From Dama dama (Eukaryota > Chordata > Mammalia > Artiodactyla > Cervidae), in contig NC_083685.1 of the NCBI RefSeq assembly GCF_033118175.1, forward strand, positions 120,722,501 to 120,786,500: DNA of 64,000 bases. The letters run 5' to 3'. Positions 12,301 to 27,300 of the stretch are shown here, one piece after another. Below the pieces are notes generated by a model. The model was not told the origin of the DNA, did no database searches, and saw only the letters and a list, made by a program, of their open reading frames with translations. The position numbers were made by a program, and so were the translations under genes. How positions within the stretch are numbered: position 1 is the stretch's first letter; every line of letters starts with the position of its first letter.

Positions 12301-15300
12301 CCTCCGGAGCAGCTGCAGGGCTGGCCAGGCCACGAGGTGTGCCCAGGGACAAAGTCCGAGCAGGAGGGGACAGGCCCTCAGGGCAGCCCTGCTGGCTGCT
12401 TCCACCCCCCGCCCCCGCCCCCGCGCCCCACGTTATGAAACACGTGCGTACCCAGACCTCCAGCCTCTGCCCCTCCAGCCTGCAGAGTGGCTCCTCCAGG
12501 AAGCAGGGGAGTCTGCAGATGCGGGGTGCCACGGTGGGCAAGGCCGTGCTGTGTGGAAGGACCCCTCAGGTGCCGCCCACCAAGGGGCTGGCTCACACCC
12601 TGAAGCCCCCATGTAGACAAGAGGCCTGAGGGTGGGAACACCCGCTGGACACAAGGGCCTGGAAGGGGCAAGGCTCGCTCAGAGACAGGGACGCTGATGC
12701 AGGCCCCTGCTGCCCGCGCCCCATCACCTAAGCAGCACCCGGCACTAGACTGAAACCCCCAGAGGGCCCCCGCCCACTCTGCTCTGTGGCTGTCCTACCC
12801 ACTCCGGGGAACAGTGGAACACTGGTGTGGCCTTGCAGGCTTCAACCAGCCCTGAACAAAAATGCCTCCCTCAGCCTGTTCTCGAGTACACGGGCGCACC
12901 TGGGCTTGGCTGTGATCCCGAGAGCCCCCTAAGGGGCTTCTAGAGTCTCTGCAAAGCTCTAGAAGAAGAAGTTTGGGGTTTAACCCCAGTAAAAGCCCCA
13001 GCCAGCTGGTCCCTGGAGTCACCACCTTCTGCCCTCCTGGGGGCCGCTCCAGCGCCAGGCAGGCCTGGGAGGCAGGGTGGGTGTGGGGTGACTGGGTAAG
13101 AGAGGCTGAGACCCTGAGAAGTCAGCACAGAGCCTCGAGAAGGAAGGCCCAAAGGAGGCACCCACGGTCACCTAAAGAGACCCTGGGGGCAGGGGAAGGC
13201 ACCTCCGTGATCGGTTACCCCAGGACAGCAGTGTAAACCGGGACGCGGGCCCCCCGGGTCCACCCGCCCTGAGCCCGCTGCCGAGGACGGCTCCTCCTCG
13301 CGCCACCCGGCGGCCCTGTCTGTCCTGCAGCCGGTTTCTGGGTTTTCAGGCTGCGGTAACGTCTTTCACCTCAATGTTCCCGCTCCCTGGAGGGGAGAGA
13401 AACCGGCTCTGGGGGAGCTGGCACGGGGCGCTGGCCTCATTAGCTGCGTGGCAGCCTCCTGTGCCGGAGGAGGAAGCGGCGGTTTATTTTTAAGATTTCC
13501 ATTTACTCAAATGAGCCCCCAGAACAGCCAGAAGCAGCTCAGGTCTCAGGCAGGGACCCGGGGGCTCCCAGAGTCACGCAGTGTCTTTCCAGGACCACAC
13601 CTGCTCAGGACGGGGCAGGAGAGAAGTCGCCTTGGCTGGGGTGCCCGGCCCAGGAGAGCTGCCCCTTCCTCCTCACCCCGCATCCGGCCAGGACCTAGGC
13701 TGCCACTTCTGTCGAGGAATAACTGCTGGCCCTCCTGACCTCCTTCCCCAGCGCTGCCTCCTTGTAGAGACAGGCCACCACTTTGAAGGGCAGACCCTAG
13801 AAATCCAGGCCAAGTGAGGAGCTTTGCTTCTGAAGGGGTGGGAGAGGAGGATGCCCCAGGTCACACTGGCCGCTGTGGGCAGGGGACATTCCCAAACATG
13901 CAGGAGTGCCTGCACTCTCTGGGACCGAACGAGCCTCACCCGACAGCCCTGAGGAGTTCCAAACAGGCCACAGAAAATGGTCTGAGCCTGTCCCCACCGC
14001 AGGCGGGCACCATGGCCAGGCTCCCAGCGTCCTGCCTCCCCACCCCCTACCCCTGCTCCTGGCTTAGCGGGTGCTATGGTGACGGCACTATAGAAACACC
14101 CAGCTGAAAGCATTTAAGACCCACGGAACGCTCCCACTTAGTCACCCTGGGCTGAACAGCCCTGTAATCCGAGAAGACAAAAGTGATCAGGACACACGTC
14201 TCCTCTGCAGAGCGGGCCGGTGACTCAGAGAGGGGGAGGGGCGCTCTAGAAAACACCCGGGGTTCTGGTCTCCCTCACCCGAAAGGCCACCCAGCTTTCC
14301 CACGTTTCTCCAAATTTCTCAGAACTGGCATGCGATCCCTAACCGCTGCAGCTGGGGAGTGACAGTGGGATTCGTGGCCCTCAGCTGTCACTGTCCGTAA
14401 CCATCACTCCAAGGAGACAAGGCGGGAACCCAGGCAGCCGTGATGGACAGGAAGGAACAGCCGGGATGGGATGCCTCCAGCTGCATCCAGTCACTGGTAC
14501 GTTCTGGGGGCAGCCAGTGGCTTCCCTGGAGCCCGCTGACCAGGCCTGTGTCCCTCTCCGGTCTGATGCACCCTGCACCCAGGCCAAGAACAGGACGGCC
14601 AGCCTTCGGTTTAGCGGATTGTTAAGAATCTCTAAGCACAAAAGCTCCGAGCAGGGCTGGGGACCAGGGCTGAGCCGAGGGCAAGTGCGCCCTCCTTCCT
14701 GTAGGCCAGCAGGCGGAAAAAGCCAACAGTCAGCAGTACAGGGCATATGCTGTGGGCACATTCTCAGGCAGAGAGCACAGTGCCCCTCGCAGGAGACACG
14801 GATCTGGGGGCCCGGGCTGCCCATTTTCCCGAGAAGGGGCCCACAACCATCACTAGATTGGCAAAGGGTTCCGTGACCAAACAGATCCCACTGCCCACGC
14901 CCTGTCCGGTGCACTTACCCACTGGAGTCCAGGAAGAATATGCTGGGAGGGGCGTGCCCACAGCATCCCCGCGCCCAGACCCCAGGAGAGAATGTGGGGC
15001 TACTTTTGTCCACACCAGTGGGCTGGACACGCTGACAAAGGCCTTGAGGCCCAAGGGGACAGGTCTTAGTAATCTGCAAGCACCCTGAGCCAAGGCCTTC
15101 AGTGGCTGCTGGGGAGCCCGGGGGCTTTGGGGATCCACGCCACCTGGGCCTGGGGTCTGCTGGGCTGCCCTGGGACCTGGAGGAGGACGGAGCCTGGGCT
15201 CCCGTGCCCACCTGCTGGGTGGCCAAGTCTCTGGTGCCTTCGGGTCTCAGGTTCCTCAGGGGCTGAGCCAGAACGTCACCACCCGAAACGGCAGCCCCTC

Positions 15301-18300
15301 CTCACGTGACCCCAGAGGTTGTGCAGGTATGGAATTCACACCCAATTTCAAAGACTCAGCAGGAAAGAGACAAACAACACACCTCACTAGTATCTGCTGT
15401 AATGATTACGTGTCTAAATAACACTCTAGACGTGTTCTGCCCAGTAAAACGCTTTTCCCGTATCACATTTATTAAGTGTCTGCCTCTCAGTGCAGAAAGA
15501 CAGGTGCCATGTGCCTGGCACTGCCCCCCAAAGTCCTCCCAGCTCTGAAAGCAGAAGACGCTCCAGATTTCTCATGGTGTTATCCAGCTAGGCAGCCCAC
15601 TGGGGGGCTTGGGAGTAGGTACGGGGTAGTGGGAGGGGCAAAGTTCCCCAGAGGAATGAGCAGCTGATGCCATCTCTGGACACAGAAGCCCTAAGAGGAT
15701 ACTTGGCTTTTCAGTTGCTTTTACCCAGAGGACCTCTGCTTATACTCCAAGGAAAGAAGATGTCCCACTGCTGGGATGTCTTGTCCATAGATGCCTTTTG
15801 CATTGAAGAGCTCTTTAAAATGAGAACAGCAGACACACAAGGGGCTTAAACCACTGCCGTCAAACCTCACGTGTTATTGGGACCAGCCTCTGCCATTATC
15901 TTTTTTGAAGATCTAAATTATGGTTATTTTGTTTTTGCTTTGTTAATTACACATCCCTTTAAATAGAACGAATCTCTCCCCTTTCTCAGACCGCAATCTG
16001 GATGTGCCTCCTGGAACAAGGGAGCCCGGGGAGGGGGAGCCGACTGCCGGAACCGCCTGCTTCAGTCAACACAGGCCCCGGCGACAGCCCACACCCCGCA
16101 GCCAGAACACCCGAGGCCCTGCTCCCGGCATTTCAGAGAGGGAGGGCGGAGGACGGCTCAGGACGCAAGTGGGGCTCCCAGCAGCTCTGGGTCCCCCGAC
16201 GGCTCAGGACGCAAGTGGGGCTCCCAGCAGCTCTGGGTCCCCCGGCAACCGCAACCTCAGGTGGGTGGGTGGGCTGGGGTGGCTGGGCCATCGGCCCTCC
16301 TGACAGCAGGAGCCTGCCAGGGTCAGCAGCTCCAAGGACCAGGCTGCCAAGGACCTGGTGCTCGGCTGGCAGGGATGGTCGAGGGCCCTGGTCCGCTGCA
16401 CTCAGGAAGCCGGTTTGGCCCATACTGGGGGTGACCCTGCCCCACATCTATGCCCACCCATCTGCCTCCAGCCTTCTCTTCCTGGGCTCTCACCGCTCCT
16501 TGCGGTCTTAGCGGCCCCTCCCTCAGAGCCTGCACATGGGCAGGGAGGACATGCTGTGTCCCCATGACCCCTGCTGGTCACACATCACACACCAATGTGA
16601 ATCCCAAAGGCACGCTGACTGCTGGGTTTTCTAACAGTCATGATGCCCCTCGGAGGACAAGGACTCCTACCTAATCAGAGCTGGGCTGGGGGTGGGGCCG
16701 AGGGAAACAGAAATGGAAGAAATCCTTGGCCAGTCCTGCAGGATCTGCAAGGGGGACGCGCACCCAGAGCCTGGCCAGCTCACCTTCCCAAAGTGCTTCA
16801 CCTGGGACGGCTCGTGGCACAGCCACACCCCAGCCCAGACCCTTCTGTCAGAAGCCCCCAAGACCGCCGACCAGCCGGGGGGCCAGCTGCCCATCAGAAT
16901 CACCTTGAAGCTTGGAGAACCTGACGGTCAGGCTACAACACAGCTATGCACCCATGCCTGGGGAGGAGTACCCCGGGCCAGAGACAGGAGGCCAGACGAG
17001 ACCTGTGACCACACTGTCAGACACACGGTGCGTCCTCCACCGCCCGCCCCCTGTGGCGCTCTGTCAGCGCCTGTGAGCACCACGGTGACCAGAGGTGTGG
17101 AGCGTGACCGAGCCACATGGTCAGCACGTGGCGTGCTCACTACTTCTAGAAAGAAGCCTGTGTCCTAGTTTGCGCCCCAAATGCCTCTAAGTGCCTATTT
17201 CCTGACCTAAAATCAGTTCTCTTCATGGAAATCCCAAAACACAGTCTCAATTACCAGCAGTTTCTGAGCTGGCCGGCTCTGACCCAGCGCCCCTCATGGG
17301 GAACCCGCCACAGACTGACTGGCGGTCAGTCTCCCCCCGCGCCACCCTGGAGCGTGACCCGCGGGCACAGCCCCACCTCAGCGCCCAGTGCAGACGGGCC
17401 ACGCGGCAGCAGAGGCGCTGTGGGGAGGCGTGTGGCTGCTCTGCGGGTCGACCTGTGCCTGGCAGGTGCCAGAAGCCTCTCTACCCTCCCTGCTGAGTGT
17501 CCTGTCCACACTGAGCTCTATTCAGAAGCGGAACACGTGGGCCAGGGGCTCCAGAAGGCTCACAGGTGACCCCAGGGATTGACACAGGCCAAGTCCACCG
17601 GTCTTGGGAGCATGAGCCACCCGCCTGTGGGAGCCCTGGGCCGCACCAGAGCTGCAGGGGCTCCATCAGCCTGGGGGTCCCATCTCCTCTGCCAAGGGCT
17701 GTCAGCTCAGGTCAGCCCAGGCTGTGGCTCGGGGATGCCCAGGTGGGGCCCCTGTGCCAGCATGGGGCCTGGGACCACCCCTATCTGCACACACTGCCCA
17801 TGGGGCCACACATGGCCCAGACCCCGGTGAAGGTCTGCAGGGTGCAAGAGACTCTGGGGACACAGAGAGGCTCCGAGGGAGCAGGGGGTCACTGGTGCCT
17901 GGGGTCCTTCCCCACCTCCCCAGGCATCCTCAGTCCGGAATCCACCCCCACTCGGTGATGGTGCACAAAGACACCTGCTTGCAGCAAGCAGATCTAGCGG
18001 CTGGGTCTACTGCGGTCCAGGTGAGGCCGGGCTCTCCAGGGCAGGGCCGTGAACTACCGTCTGGATGGACGGAGCTGCCCCCACGGCTGGTCTGCTACTG
18101 CGCGGCCTGAGAGGGAGCCTTGGAGGTGGAGGGGCATTCTAAGAAACAAGACGGGGAGAGCAGAGTCCTGCTCTCCCCCAGTAAAAAAATCTTTTTTTTT
18201 TGTAAAAAAAATCTTTAACAAGCCGTTTCCTGTGACTCGCAGGACCTTGGCTAAGGTGAAGGGCTGGGCAAACTCAGCACACCTGCCCTGCCAGCCAGGC

Positions 18301-21300
18301 ACTTCCTCTGGGGGAAACAGTGGGGAGAGGAGGGCTGTCACACCAGAAGGTTCCAGGGCCCTCCCAGCCCCCAGCAGCCACACCTCAAAGCAGACATCAG
18401 ACCCTGGCTCCTGGGTCAGGTCTGCAAAGATTTCAAGAATCAAAAGAAGAGCCTCAGGTGCTGAGGGGCCCTCAGATGCCTGGGTGGGCTGGGCATCCCC
18501 ACAAGGCCACCAGACAGACCAGAACCATCCATAGGACAGGCAGCCGCATGCCTTCCACCGGCTCAGAGCACACCAAGTGCCCGCCCCCTGCCGCACGACA
18601 CAGGGTGAGGGACTCTGAGGACCCCCAGCCTGGCCTCTCAGGTTCAGTGTCACCGGGGAACAAGAAACACCTGTCGGACTGCCGCTCTGCTTCCCGCCCT
18701 TAGAGGACAACTGCAACAACGTCACGTACTGCCTGTCACCACGCGAGCAGCCTGAGCTGGACGCCAGGAGGGACAGGGCGGAACACAGCCCTACCCAGCC
18801 CCTGACTGGAATAACTGAGGCTATTAACACTGCAATAGCACCCTCAGGAGACTAAGGGGCAGGTAGAGAAGCGGGGTGGAGGTGGGCTTGAGAAAGTGAA
18901 AGATGCTACTGAGAGGCGGGAGCTGGGTTATTACTGCAACTCGGTGAGAAACTCCTGAGGAAGGGGCTGCAGAAGCCCGCTCCCCTGCAGGCGTGGCTGC
19001 TTGCCGCATGGCGGGTTGCGGTACTTAGCTGGCGCCCCCTGCCCATCCTCCCCACTGGGAGCCCCAGGCGCAGAGGGCGCAGAGGCCGCACCACTCCAGG
19101 GGAGCAGGGCGCCTGCTTGTCCCCGCCTTACTCAAGTGGCCAGGACCAGCCTCGTGGCCCTGGAGGGCTCCAGAGGTGCTTGAGGGCAGTGGTGTTGGCA
19201 CCAGGGGGCATGCCATGCAGGGAGGCCCCGATGGTGTAGGTGGTGCCCCCAGACTTGCTGCCCTGATGGCTGGCAGGAAGAGCAGGGCTTTGGGAGCAGA
19301 GGGGTGCACCCCAGAGGTCACCCCATGCCTGTGCCCAGGGGAAGCTTCCACTGCTGACCAGGTCAGGGGGGTGGCTGTCCTGTTTCTCCTCCTCAGACGC
19401 ATGACCTTGGAGAGCAGTGTCTGGGCCCAATCTATGTCAATTGGCGGCGGGGTTCTGGTAAGACAGGTGTATTGGGGCCATGCCTGTCACAGGCCGCGTT
19501 GTCCTGATTCCTTGCCCCCACCCCAGCACACAATGCCTGCAACCAGGGCTGCCCCTCCCGTGTCCTGCAACGCCATCTGCCTCATAACGCAGGGCCCCCG
19601 AGATGCTGAACCGGCCAGTGTCTGCCTGCTGGAGGCTCTGGGCCCACGCTGGGCATAGGCATTTGTGACTCAATCGGAGTAGCAGTCTGAGGTCTCTCTC
19701 TGAGGTGGGAAGGTTCCCTGTGGGTTCTGCTCCTTTGGCAGAGAGCCATGGCACCCACGGAGGCTGCAGGACGGGGCTGCCGTCCTACCACCTCTGGGAT
19801 GTAGGGCACCCCCACCGGAAATCCCCCAGGAGAGTGGAGCCTGGGTCTGATCCATCAGGAGGGCCTGCCCTTCATTGCTCTCTGAAAGGACCAAGAGTCC
19901 TGACACCGTAGCAGGGGCCTGAGCCCTCCGCGTGTCCCAGCAGGCAGAGCGCACGGCACACGTGGCCGAGTCCCACCTGCAGCTCCTTGTCCGAGTATTT
20001 CTGGGGGTTTTTGCTCCCTTGGCTCTTTTTGCGGAGTTTCTTCAGCTCAGCTTGGCACTTGTCCAGTGCATCACCTTTGCTCCTCTGCTCCGTCTGGTAT
20101 TTCTTCAGTGCAGCCTGAGAAATGAATGCCAAAACAATGTGGGCAATGAGCCAGTGTACCCCTCCCACTCTCCACAGGGCCACAGTGGCCCGAGCCCGGG
20201 GATGGCAGCACTTGTGAAGCTGCAAACCTGAGGCCTCAGCTCTGCGCACCCTGGAGATAAAGATCAGGGCTGGGACCACCAGCTGGGCCTCCTCTCCCAC
20301 CCCAGGGCTGGAAGGGTGTGAATTCGTGTAATGAACACTTGGCAGTCCGGCCCCTCACCCTTCTGGTCGACCTGGGGGAGGGGACAGGACAAGGAAACTC
20401 ATGACAGCAGGTCAGAAGAGTTCGTGCAGGTTCCACACGATGGCCGCTGCACATCATTGTTGTTACTAAGGGCAGCTGAGAGGCATGGGCAGAGGATCAG
20501 GGCACATGGGGCATCCGATGCAGGAGTCCACCCATGGGTAGTCTCAAGGGGGCACGAATGTCAGAGGAGCTGCAGGAAACCACAGGATGCAGAGCTCACG
20601 GGAAGCTGAAAACCCCTTGGACCAAGGGAAGTGTTCACACAGAGCCTGAGCAGGGCAGGTGGACCAGCAGGTATGGGTGGGCTACTTACACTCAGGTACC
20701 TGGAGTCCAGCTCCACCTTCTGCTCCAGCTGCGTGAGCAGCTCGTTGTGAAAAGACTTCAGCTGGGTATGGAGAGAAAACAAAGGTCAGCGCGGATGTAC
20801 AGCCTGAGGGAGGAGCCGAATGGGAGAGGGGGCCGGTCACCAAGACAAGGGTGCCCAGGACGCTGGGTACCCCCATGGAAGAGAGGAGCTTGTCTGACCC
20901 GTGAGCCAATGACCCTGGTGGAACCAGGCAGCCCCAGGAGAGAGTGCTGAACTGGAGCCTGGCCTTCGTGACCAGCTGAGTGTAAGACCCCATCTGGCCT
21001 GTGCCCTGTTCTCCCAGGTCCTTCTGTATACCCCTATGCCCCACGATGGTCACCTCCTTCACATGTGACTTCTGTCTCGGGCCCTAGGTATGCCCCAGAC
21101 CTGAGCGTGACCACAGGGCGGCACATGGCTCCCTAGGGGATGCACAGAGAAGCACATGCTCGCCTCCTCCTCTCCCCTCCGACAGCACCTGCCCACCTGC
21201 AGCTGCCCCTCCCTCCCCCGGCCTCCCTGGGAGGCTGCGACTCACCATTTCTTCCAGCTGATTCTGAATCTGCCTGTGGACTTCGGCCATCTGGAAGAGA

Positions 21301-24300
21301 ACATCCCCTGGAAGGCAGATGGCCGGAGAGAAAAGCAGAAGGGAAGTGAGAGCCTCAGAATCACTACCCCATCACCCTTCCACAGCTGGGGAGCACACAC
21401 CGGTGGGCCAGGCACTGGGGTTGCCGTGGTCTGGGAACTGGCAGGCAGGCAGGGGTGCGCTGGGGGCAGGGGGGGGTGCCTCTCCAGGTGATGCCACCCA
21501 GAGGAGATGGCAAATTCTAGAACAAGGATGCACAATTGCTTGGTGTCTCTGGGGGCTTGGGGGTGTCTGCATTGGAGCTGAGGTTCATGGCAGAGGTCGG
21601 ATGAGAGGCCCTACTTTTGCAGGTTTCAACCCTGCATGTGATCCCACGAGCACTGGCATCTCCTCTCACTCACAGGCACCAACTACCACTGGCCCACCCA
21701 CCTTGGGCCCAGGCAGAGGCAGTAGCCTCGATGAGCAGCCCTTGTGTCCTAGGACATGGTGTGGAAGGGGGGGTGACTGTGGAGGGAAGGACCCCATGGC
21801 TCAAGACACGCTATGGTCAGCAGAGCCCCAACACCCAGCACCCCAAATCAACACTATGGTATAGAAGCTCCAGGCTGGGGCACACACAGCAACTGCCTCC
21901 AATGATCCTCAGGGCCACCGCCCACACCCACCAAGTCAGCACAAAGGACCTCCCTGGACAAATGGCTCACTTCCTCCTCTGCAGAGAGTGGGTCTGGAAC
22001 GGGCAGTGTGGGCTGAATTCATTTCATTGGCAAGTATTTGCTAAACAGGCGCTGACCACACACTGTGGCCATACGGAGGAAGGCACGTCCCTGCCCTCGG
22101 GACCTGCTGACTAACTGTCCCGGAGGTGCTGCTTACACCAGGATGTCCCTCCCCTCATGGCCAGGCCACTCAGATTCACATGATCCAGAGAATTCGTTGG
22201 GTGGGCAGCCCTGAGGAGAACCCCTGGTCTCCACAAGGCTTCCTAGAAAGCAGAACAGTTCCTGTGGCTCCTGCCCTAAAGGGATGATGCTGTCTGCCCT
22301 CCAAGGTCACATGGATGGCACGCAGGTGATCCCCGGGGTCATGTTCCCTCCGAGAAGCACGGCAGGATCTGAGGGAGGCCAGCTCCTCCTGGTCATCGGG
22401 CCATTCCACCAGCTGCTCTCAGCCCTGATGACCACAGGGCATGGTGACCACTGGCCACATGTGGTCAGATCTCCACCAATCCTTGGGGCAGGCTGCCCAA
22501 GGTCAGTGGGCTGTTAGGCGGCGGCGGTGCCCACCTCCACCCTGCAGGCCCTGGAGCCCTGCCTCCCAGGGTCTCTCCCTGTTGTTGGAACAAGGGCAAC
22601 CTCTCCAGCCATCGGGTGCCCTGCCTCCTGTCTGAGTTCTGAGTTCTCCCTCTCAGGGTGCTGCTGGACTGAGTTCCCAAAAGACTGGTTTTGCCTCAGA
22701 CACACGGATGTCTGTTGAGGGAGGAGGAAGAGACGAGAGCGCCTCTGAAGGAGCCCCAGGGTCATCTGGCAGCTGGGAGGAGCCGTCGTGTGCTAGGGAA
22801 CAGGCAAAGCCAACCGCATGTCCCCATCAAGAGACATTGGCGGGGGTGGTTTTCCTGGTGGTCTAGTGGTTAGGACTCGGTGATCTTACTGCTGAGGGCA
22901 CAGATTCAATCCCTAATCTGGGAATGAAGATCCTGCAAGCCGTGAGGTCAAAAAGGGAGACACAAGCGTGTTGGCAGGTCCCCTTGGTCATGAGGTCGGA
23001 TCACACATGCTGGGGCTTACCAGGCCCTGGGCTAAATGTCCAGCCTGCTGCTTGTGCCGGTGGAGGGGAGACCCCCTCCTAGGCAGCACGTGAGGAAACA
23101 CAGACCCGAGGCTGGCACCAAAGGCAGCAGGCTGTGCACGGCTGCTGTGGAGAGAGGAAGAAGCCCAGGCCCAGCCTGAGGCTGAGAAGGGTGCTCGCGG
23201 GCAGGGCCCGCGCCACAGAGCATGACCGTGAGCAAGCATGTGGGTGTGAACGCAGTGTCTGTGTGGGTGTGAGTGGGGGAAGGCGTGTGCATGCGGGTAC
23301 ACAGGGTGTGTGTGTGTGTGAGCGTGTGTGGGAGTGAGTGCCTGCGTGAATGCAGAGAGAGTGGGTGTGAGCGTGTGTGGCCATGTTGCGCGTGGGTGTG
23401 GAGTGGGCACACTTGTGGCTGTGTGCGTGAGCCTCCGTCTCCCTTCTCTCTCCCAGCAGCACCCCAGGGCGATGTTCCTGTAGATACGCAGCTCCAGGAA
23501 GCTAAGGGACCAGATGGACCAGGGCAGGGCCACACAGGATCTGCCTCCAGGACCACGCTCACCCACGAGTGGGGAATGAGAGGACGGGGTGGGGAGGTGC
23601 CAGGACAGGGGCAGACCCCGGAGCTCCTGGGACATAACCCCCAACCCAAGATGATAAATGTTACTGAGCCACCAGGACGCCAGCACTGGGACCAGGGCAC
23701 AGGCGACACCCGTTTGGGATCAAGAGTCCCTGGAAGTCACTTCCCTCAGGGTCCAAAGAGCAGCCTGACTTTGTGCCTGATAGTGCTGTCTGGCGCAGGG
23801 TGCCTGGGGGCAAGAAGGTGCCACCTCCACTGTGGCCACCCGTGGTCAGCATGGTTGATGATCAACCACACGCCCAGGGCTGAGCTGAGGTCGACCTGCC
23901 CCAGCAGGATATGGCTTGAGTCTCACTCATCCTCTCCGAGCCCTGACCCACTTCTCCACTGGCCAAGGACAACAGGGGATGGAAGGTTCCTGGTCCCCAT
24001 CCTTGGCTGAAAAAGGAACCACAGAGACAAATACAAGTGGGCAGCCCAGGGTACAAGGCCAGGCTGCCGCCACCCTGACCCACCTGGCACAGATCTGCAG
24101 CTCCCGAGCGGGGTGAGGCCCCCCCAGATCTGATCTGCTCCGTGGGGATGCTGAACTGTGTTAAGAATGGTGTGCATCGAAGTCCGGACCCACAGGTCAC
24201 CCTCGGGCCCCAAGGGCTCTATCAAGTGACACGAAGTCCATAAATAAGACAGAGCAAGTGGTGCTGCTGGACATACTTGAGGCCCCAGAATCATAAATTA

Positions 24301-27300
24301 ACATCTGACTCAAAATGAAAACACGTATTTCCTTAAAAGGCCGTACACAACCAATTCAAGAATGTTTGAAAAACGGCAAAAACAACAACAAACAGCAAAT
24401 CCTTTAAAAAAAGGAATTTTTGTTGCTAAGAAGAGTATGTGGAGATTCTGGCCCCTACACCCCAGGCTCCATCAATGTACTGGGACACACCCCATTGCCT
24501 CTGCTCGCCAGAGATCCCCCTGTCCCTGGGGTACATGTGGGGAATGGGCAAATGGCTCTGAGCTGCAAGCCAGTGGTTGCACAAGCCGGTCCACACGGGG
24601 AACTTACACAGTGCGTTTTACAAGCCGCTGCAGTAAGTCCCGCGAACACGTCTGCAAGGTGGTGGTGTGTGTGTGCAAGCCACTGGGCGGTGGACCCAGA
24701 GCACCGTGGGGGCACTGGGCCGGCTGCAGGGGATGGTCACTCCATCCGGGGACGAGGCTGTGCCCCGAACTCGGCTCCCCAGAAAAGCAGGGAGCCTCAG
24801 GCATCAGCGTGGACACTCACCGGTCCTTTTTTACCCAAGTGCCTTCTGGGTCCTTGGAGCCAGGCGGCCAGCCAGAGCCACATCCTGTCCCTGGGTTCCG
24901 TGCACCTCCCCGCTTCTCCGAGCTCAAAGGACAGCACGAGGGGGCACACTTTTGCAGGCCCACCCCGCCCAGGGAGGAGGAGGCTCCGGGCTTTGAACCA
25001 AGCCTGTTTGGGAATCCAGGTCCAGGTCGACAGTGCAGGTGGGCCCTGAACTCAAAAAACCAGGTTTAAGATAGCAGCGCAAACCTGGCCTCACCAGAGC
25101 AAACAGCAGCGAGCAGGGTAACCAGCTCAAGCTCTATCCCCTGGTGAGACTGCCAGGGTCCCGGGACGTGTAAACATGGGGGCTGGTGGGCAGGTGGCCA
25201 GGCCCCCGGGTGCTGCAGTGGGGGCAGTGGCAGACCACCTTGGCACTGAGGAGGGTTCGAGAGTGGCCTGTCGGGAGCAGAGACAGGAGAAGGGCACACA
25301 TGGGTGCCACGGGGCTTCACCCAGGACAGAACCACGTCAGAAACCCAGACAGGCACCTGAGAACCAGGTGACGCCCTCCTCAGCCCCACCACCCAGTGTT
25401 TACCCTTCGAGGAGGCCGCCAGGTCAGGGGTGAGTCACCTCCGGCTGCACACCCTTCAGCACCGGAGTTTAAAAATTCCTGGTATTCCTGGTAACCTCAT
25501 TAAACACCCGCCTCCCGGGTTTGGGTTAAGAGTGGAATCCGGCACACACACGGCAGCTCCCTGCCCCCAGGGGAAGGCGGGGGCTGGGGCAGTGCACACA
25601 CACACACACACACATACACACCAGCACACGAGCTGTGCTTCCTCACAGACACAGGCGATATGCCGGTCACCACCTTTCCCTCCATCACAGTCAGGCTGGT
25701 GCAACTAGGACAGGACAAGATCAGGACAGTCGCCACCCCTCTGCTCTGTACACCTGGGGCTGGGGAGCCCGAGCATCCTGCAGACGGTGTGTGGACTCCT
25801 GAAAAGAGGCAGGGCGGCGGCCTTGGGAGCCAGGCAGGGCCCTTGGCCCCCAAGGTGGTGGCCTTGTCCTGGGTGACAGACGCAGAAAGAACTGGTCTAC
25901 CCTCCTAGTAGGGACGTGGCCCCCAACAGGGGCACAACACTGGAGCCAGGGTGGCTGGACAGGGAGGGCTGGAGAGCCCAGGCCTGTGGGGCCCGCAACC
26001 AGCTACTCTGTCCTCAAGGGCAATCACAAGGTCGAGCAACCGCCGCTCCTAATTCCAGAAGGTTCTCATCACTCCAGAAACCTGTCCCCATCAGCGGTCA
26101 CTCCCCTTTCCCTCCAGCCTCGGGCAACCACTCATCTAGTATCTATACAGATCTCCCTGTTCAGGATGTTTCCTATCAACGGGATCCCATGACACAGACC
26201 TTTGTGTCTAGCTTCTTCGCCGAGCGTTGTGGTTTTCGAGGCTCACCGGTGGCCGTGTGTCAGGGCTTCATTCCCATCCCAGTCGGATGACATTCCAGGG
26301 AAGGGGCCACACTTTACCTAGTCATCCACTGATGTCTGCCGGTGGACATTTGGGTGTTTCCACTTTCGGGCTGTTACAAACACTGCTGCTGTGACAATCA
26401 GCTCTCTCTTTAGGAAGCAGTTTTATAACAACCCTAAATTCTGTTTGTAAACAATCTTCGCAACATGATTTTTGAGGTTTTTCCCATCTTCTTAGAGAAA
26501 GAAAGTCCACCAGCCAGCAGATCCTGGCAGGGGGAGGGGAGTTGAGTAAAGAGGGGGCCTCTGGCCAGCACCGTGACCACGTCAGGGGCTGGAGCCTCGG
26601 TGCTGCCAGGCCCTCCCAAGTTCCTCCAGAGCCAGTGCCCCTCCCAGGCACCCACTGCCATCTCTGCAGGGCCTGCTCCCTGCTCCAGGCTCGTCCAAAT
26701 CTCCTGGGAAGACGACGCTGCAGATACTAATAGGAATTGATTCCACAACGAGGAGCCTGCCTCTCCAGCAAGTCGGGGTGACTCAGCATCCCTCTTGCTT
26801 CAGAGCTCAGCCAGGACGGCGGGGGCCGTCCCCAGGGAGACTCTGCCCCCACTGACCCCCCAGTAGGAGCTGGCTTCTACCAAACCCAGGGATGGTGAGC
26901 CAGGGAGAGCGCCAGGGTTGTCACTCTGCTTCGGTTTTACCACTGATGCAAAGATATTCCCAACAGATTCTTAAGAACGGTGCACAGCCCCTGGCAAGAA
27001 CCTCAGTACAAGCACAAGGTGGAAGGGCCCAGCATCAGCCAGGGTGAGTGCCGGCCAGCCCCTGGGGCCTAAAGGCACCCACCAAGGAGAGGAGAAGGCA
27101 GAAACTAGAGACCCCGCCAGCACAGAGGCAGTGTGGGGATGTGCTGGAAGGTGAGGGCGCAGCTGAGGAAAAGGGGGCCCTGGCGTGGGAAGGCCCCACG
27201 CCTGGGAGGACGGCAGCGGGGCAGACCCTGAGCTGAGCAGTGTGAGCAGGACCAAGGCCCACAGGAGGCCAGGTCTGGACACCCAAAGGGCGGGGCCCCG

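Noticed and set aside
22988..24010. Long His/Thr- or Cys/Val-rich frames on both strands
   Set aside because: They are produced by the degenerate TG repeat at 23226-23410.
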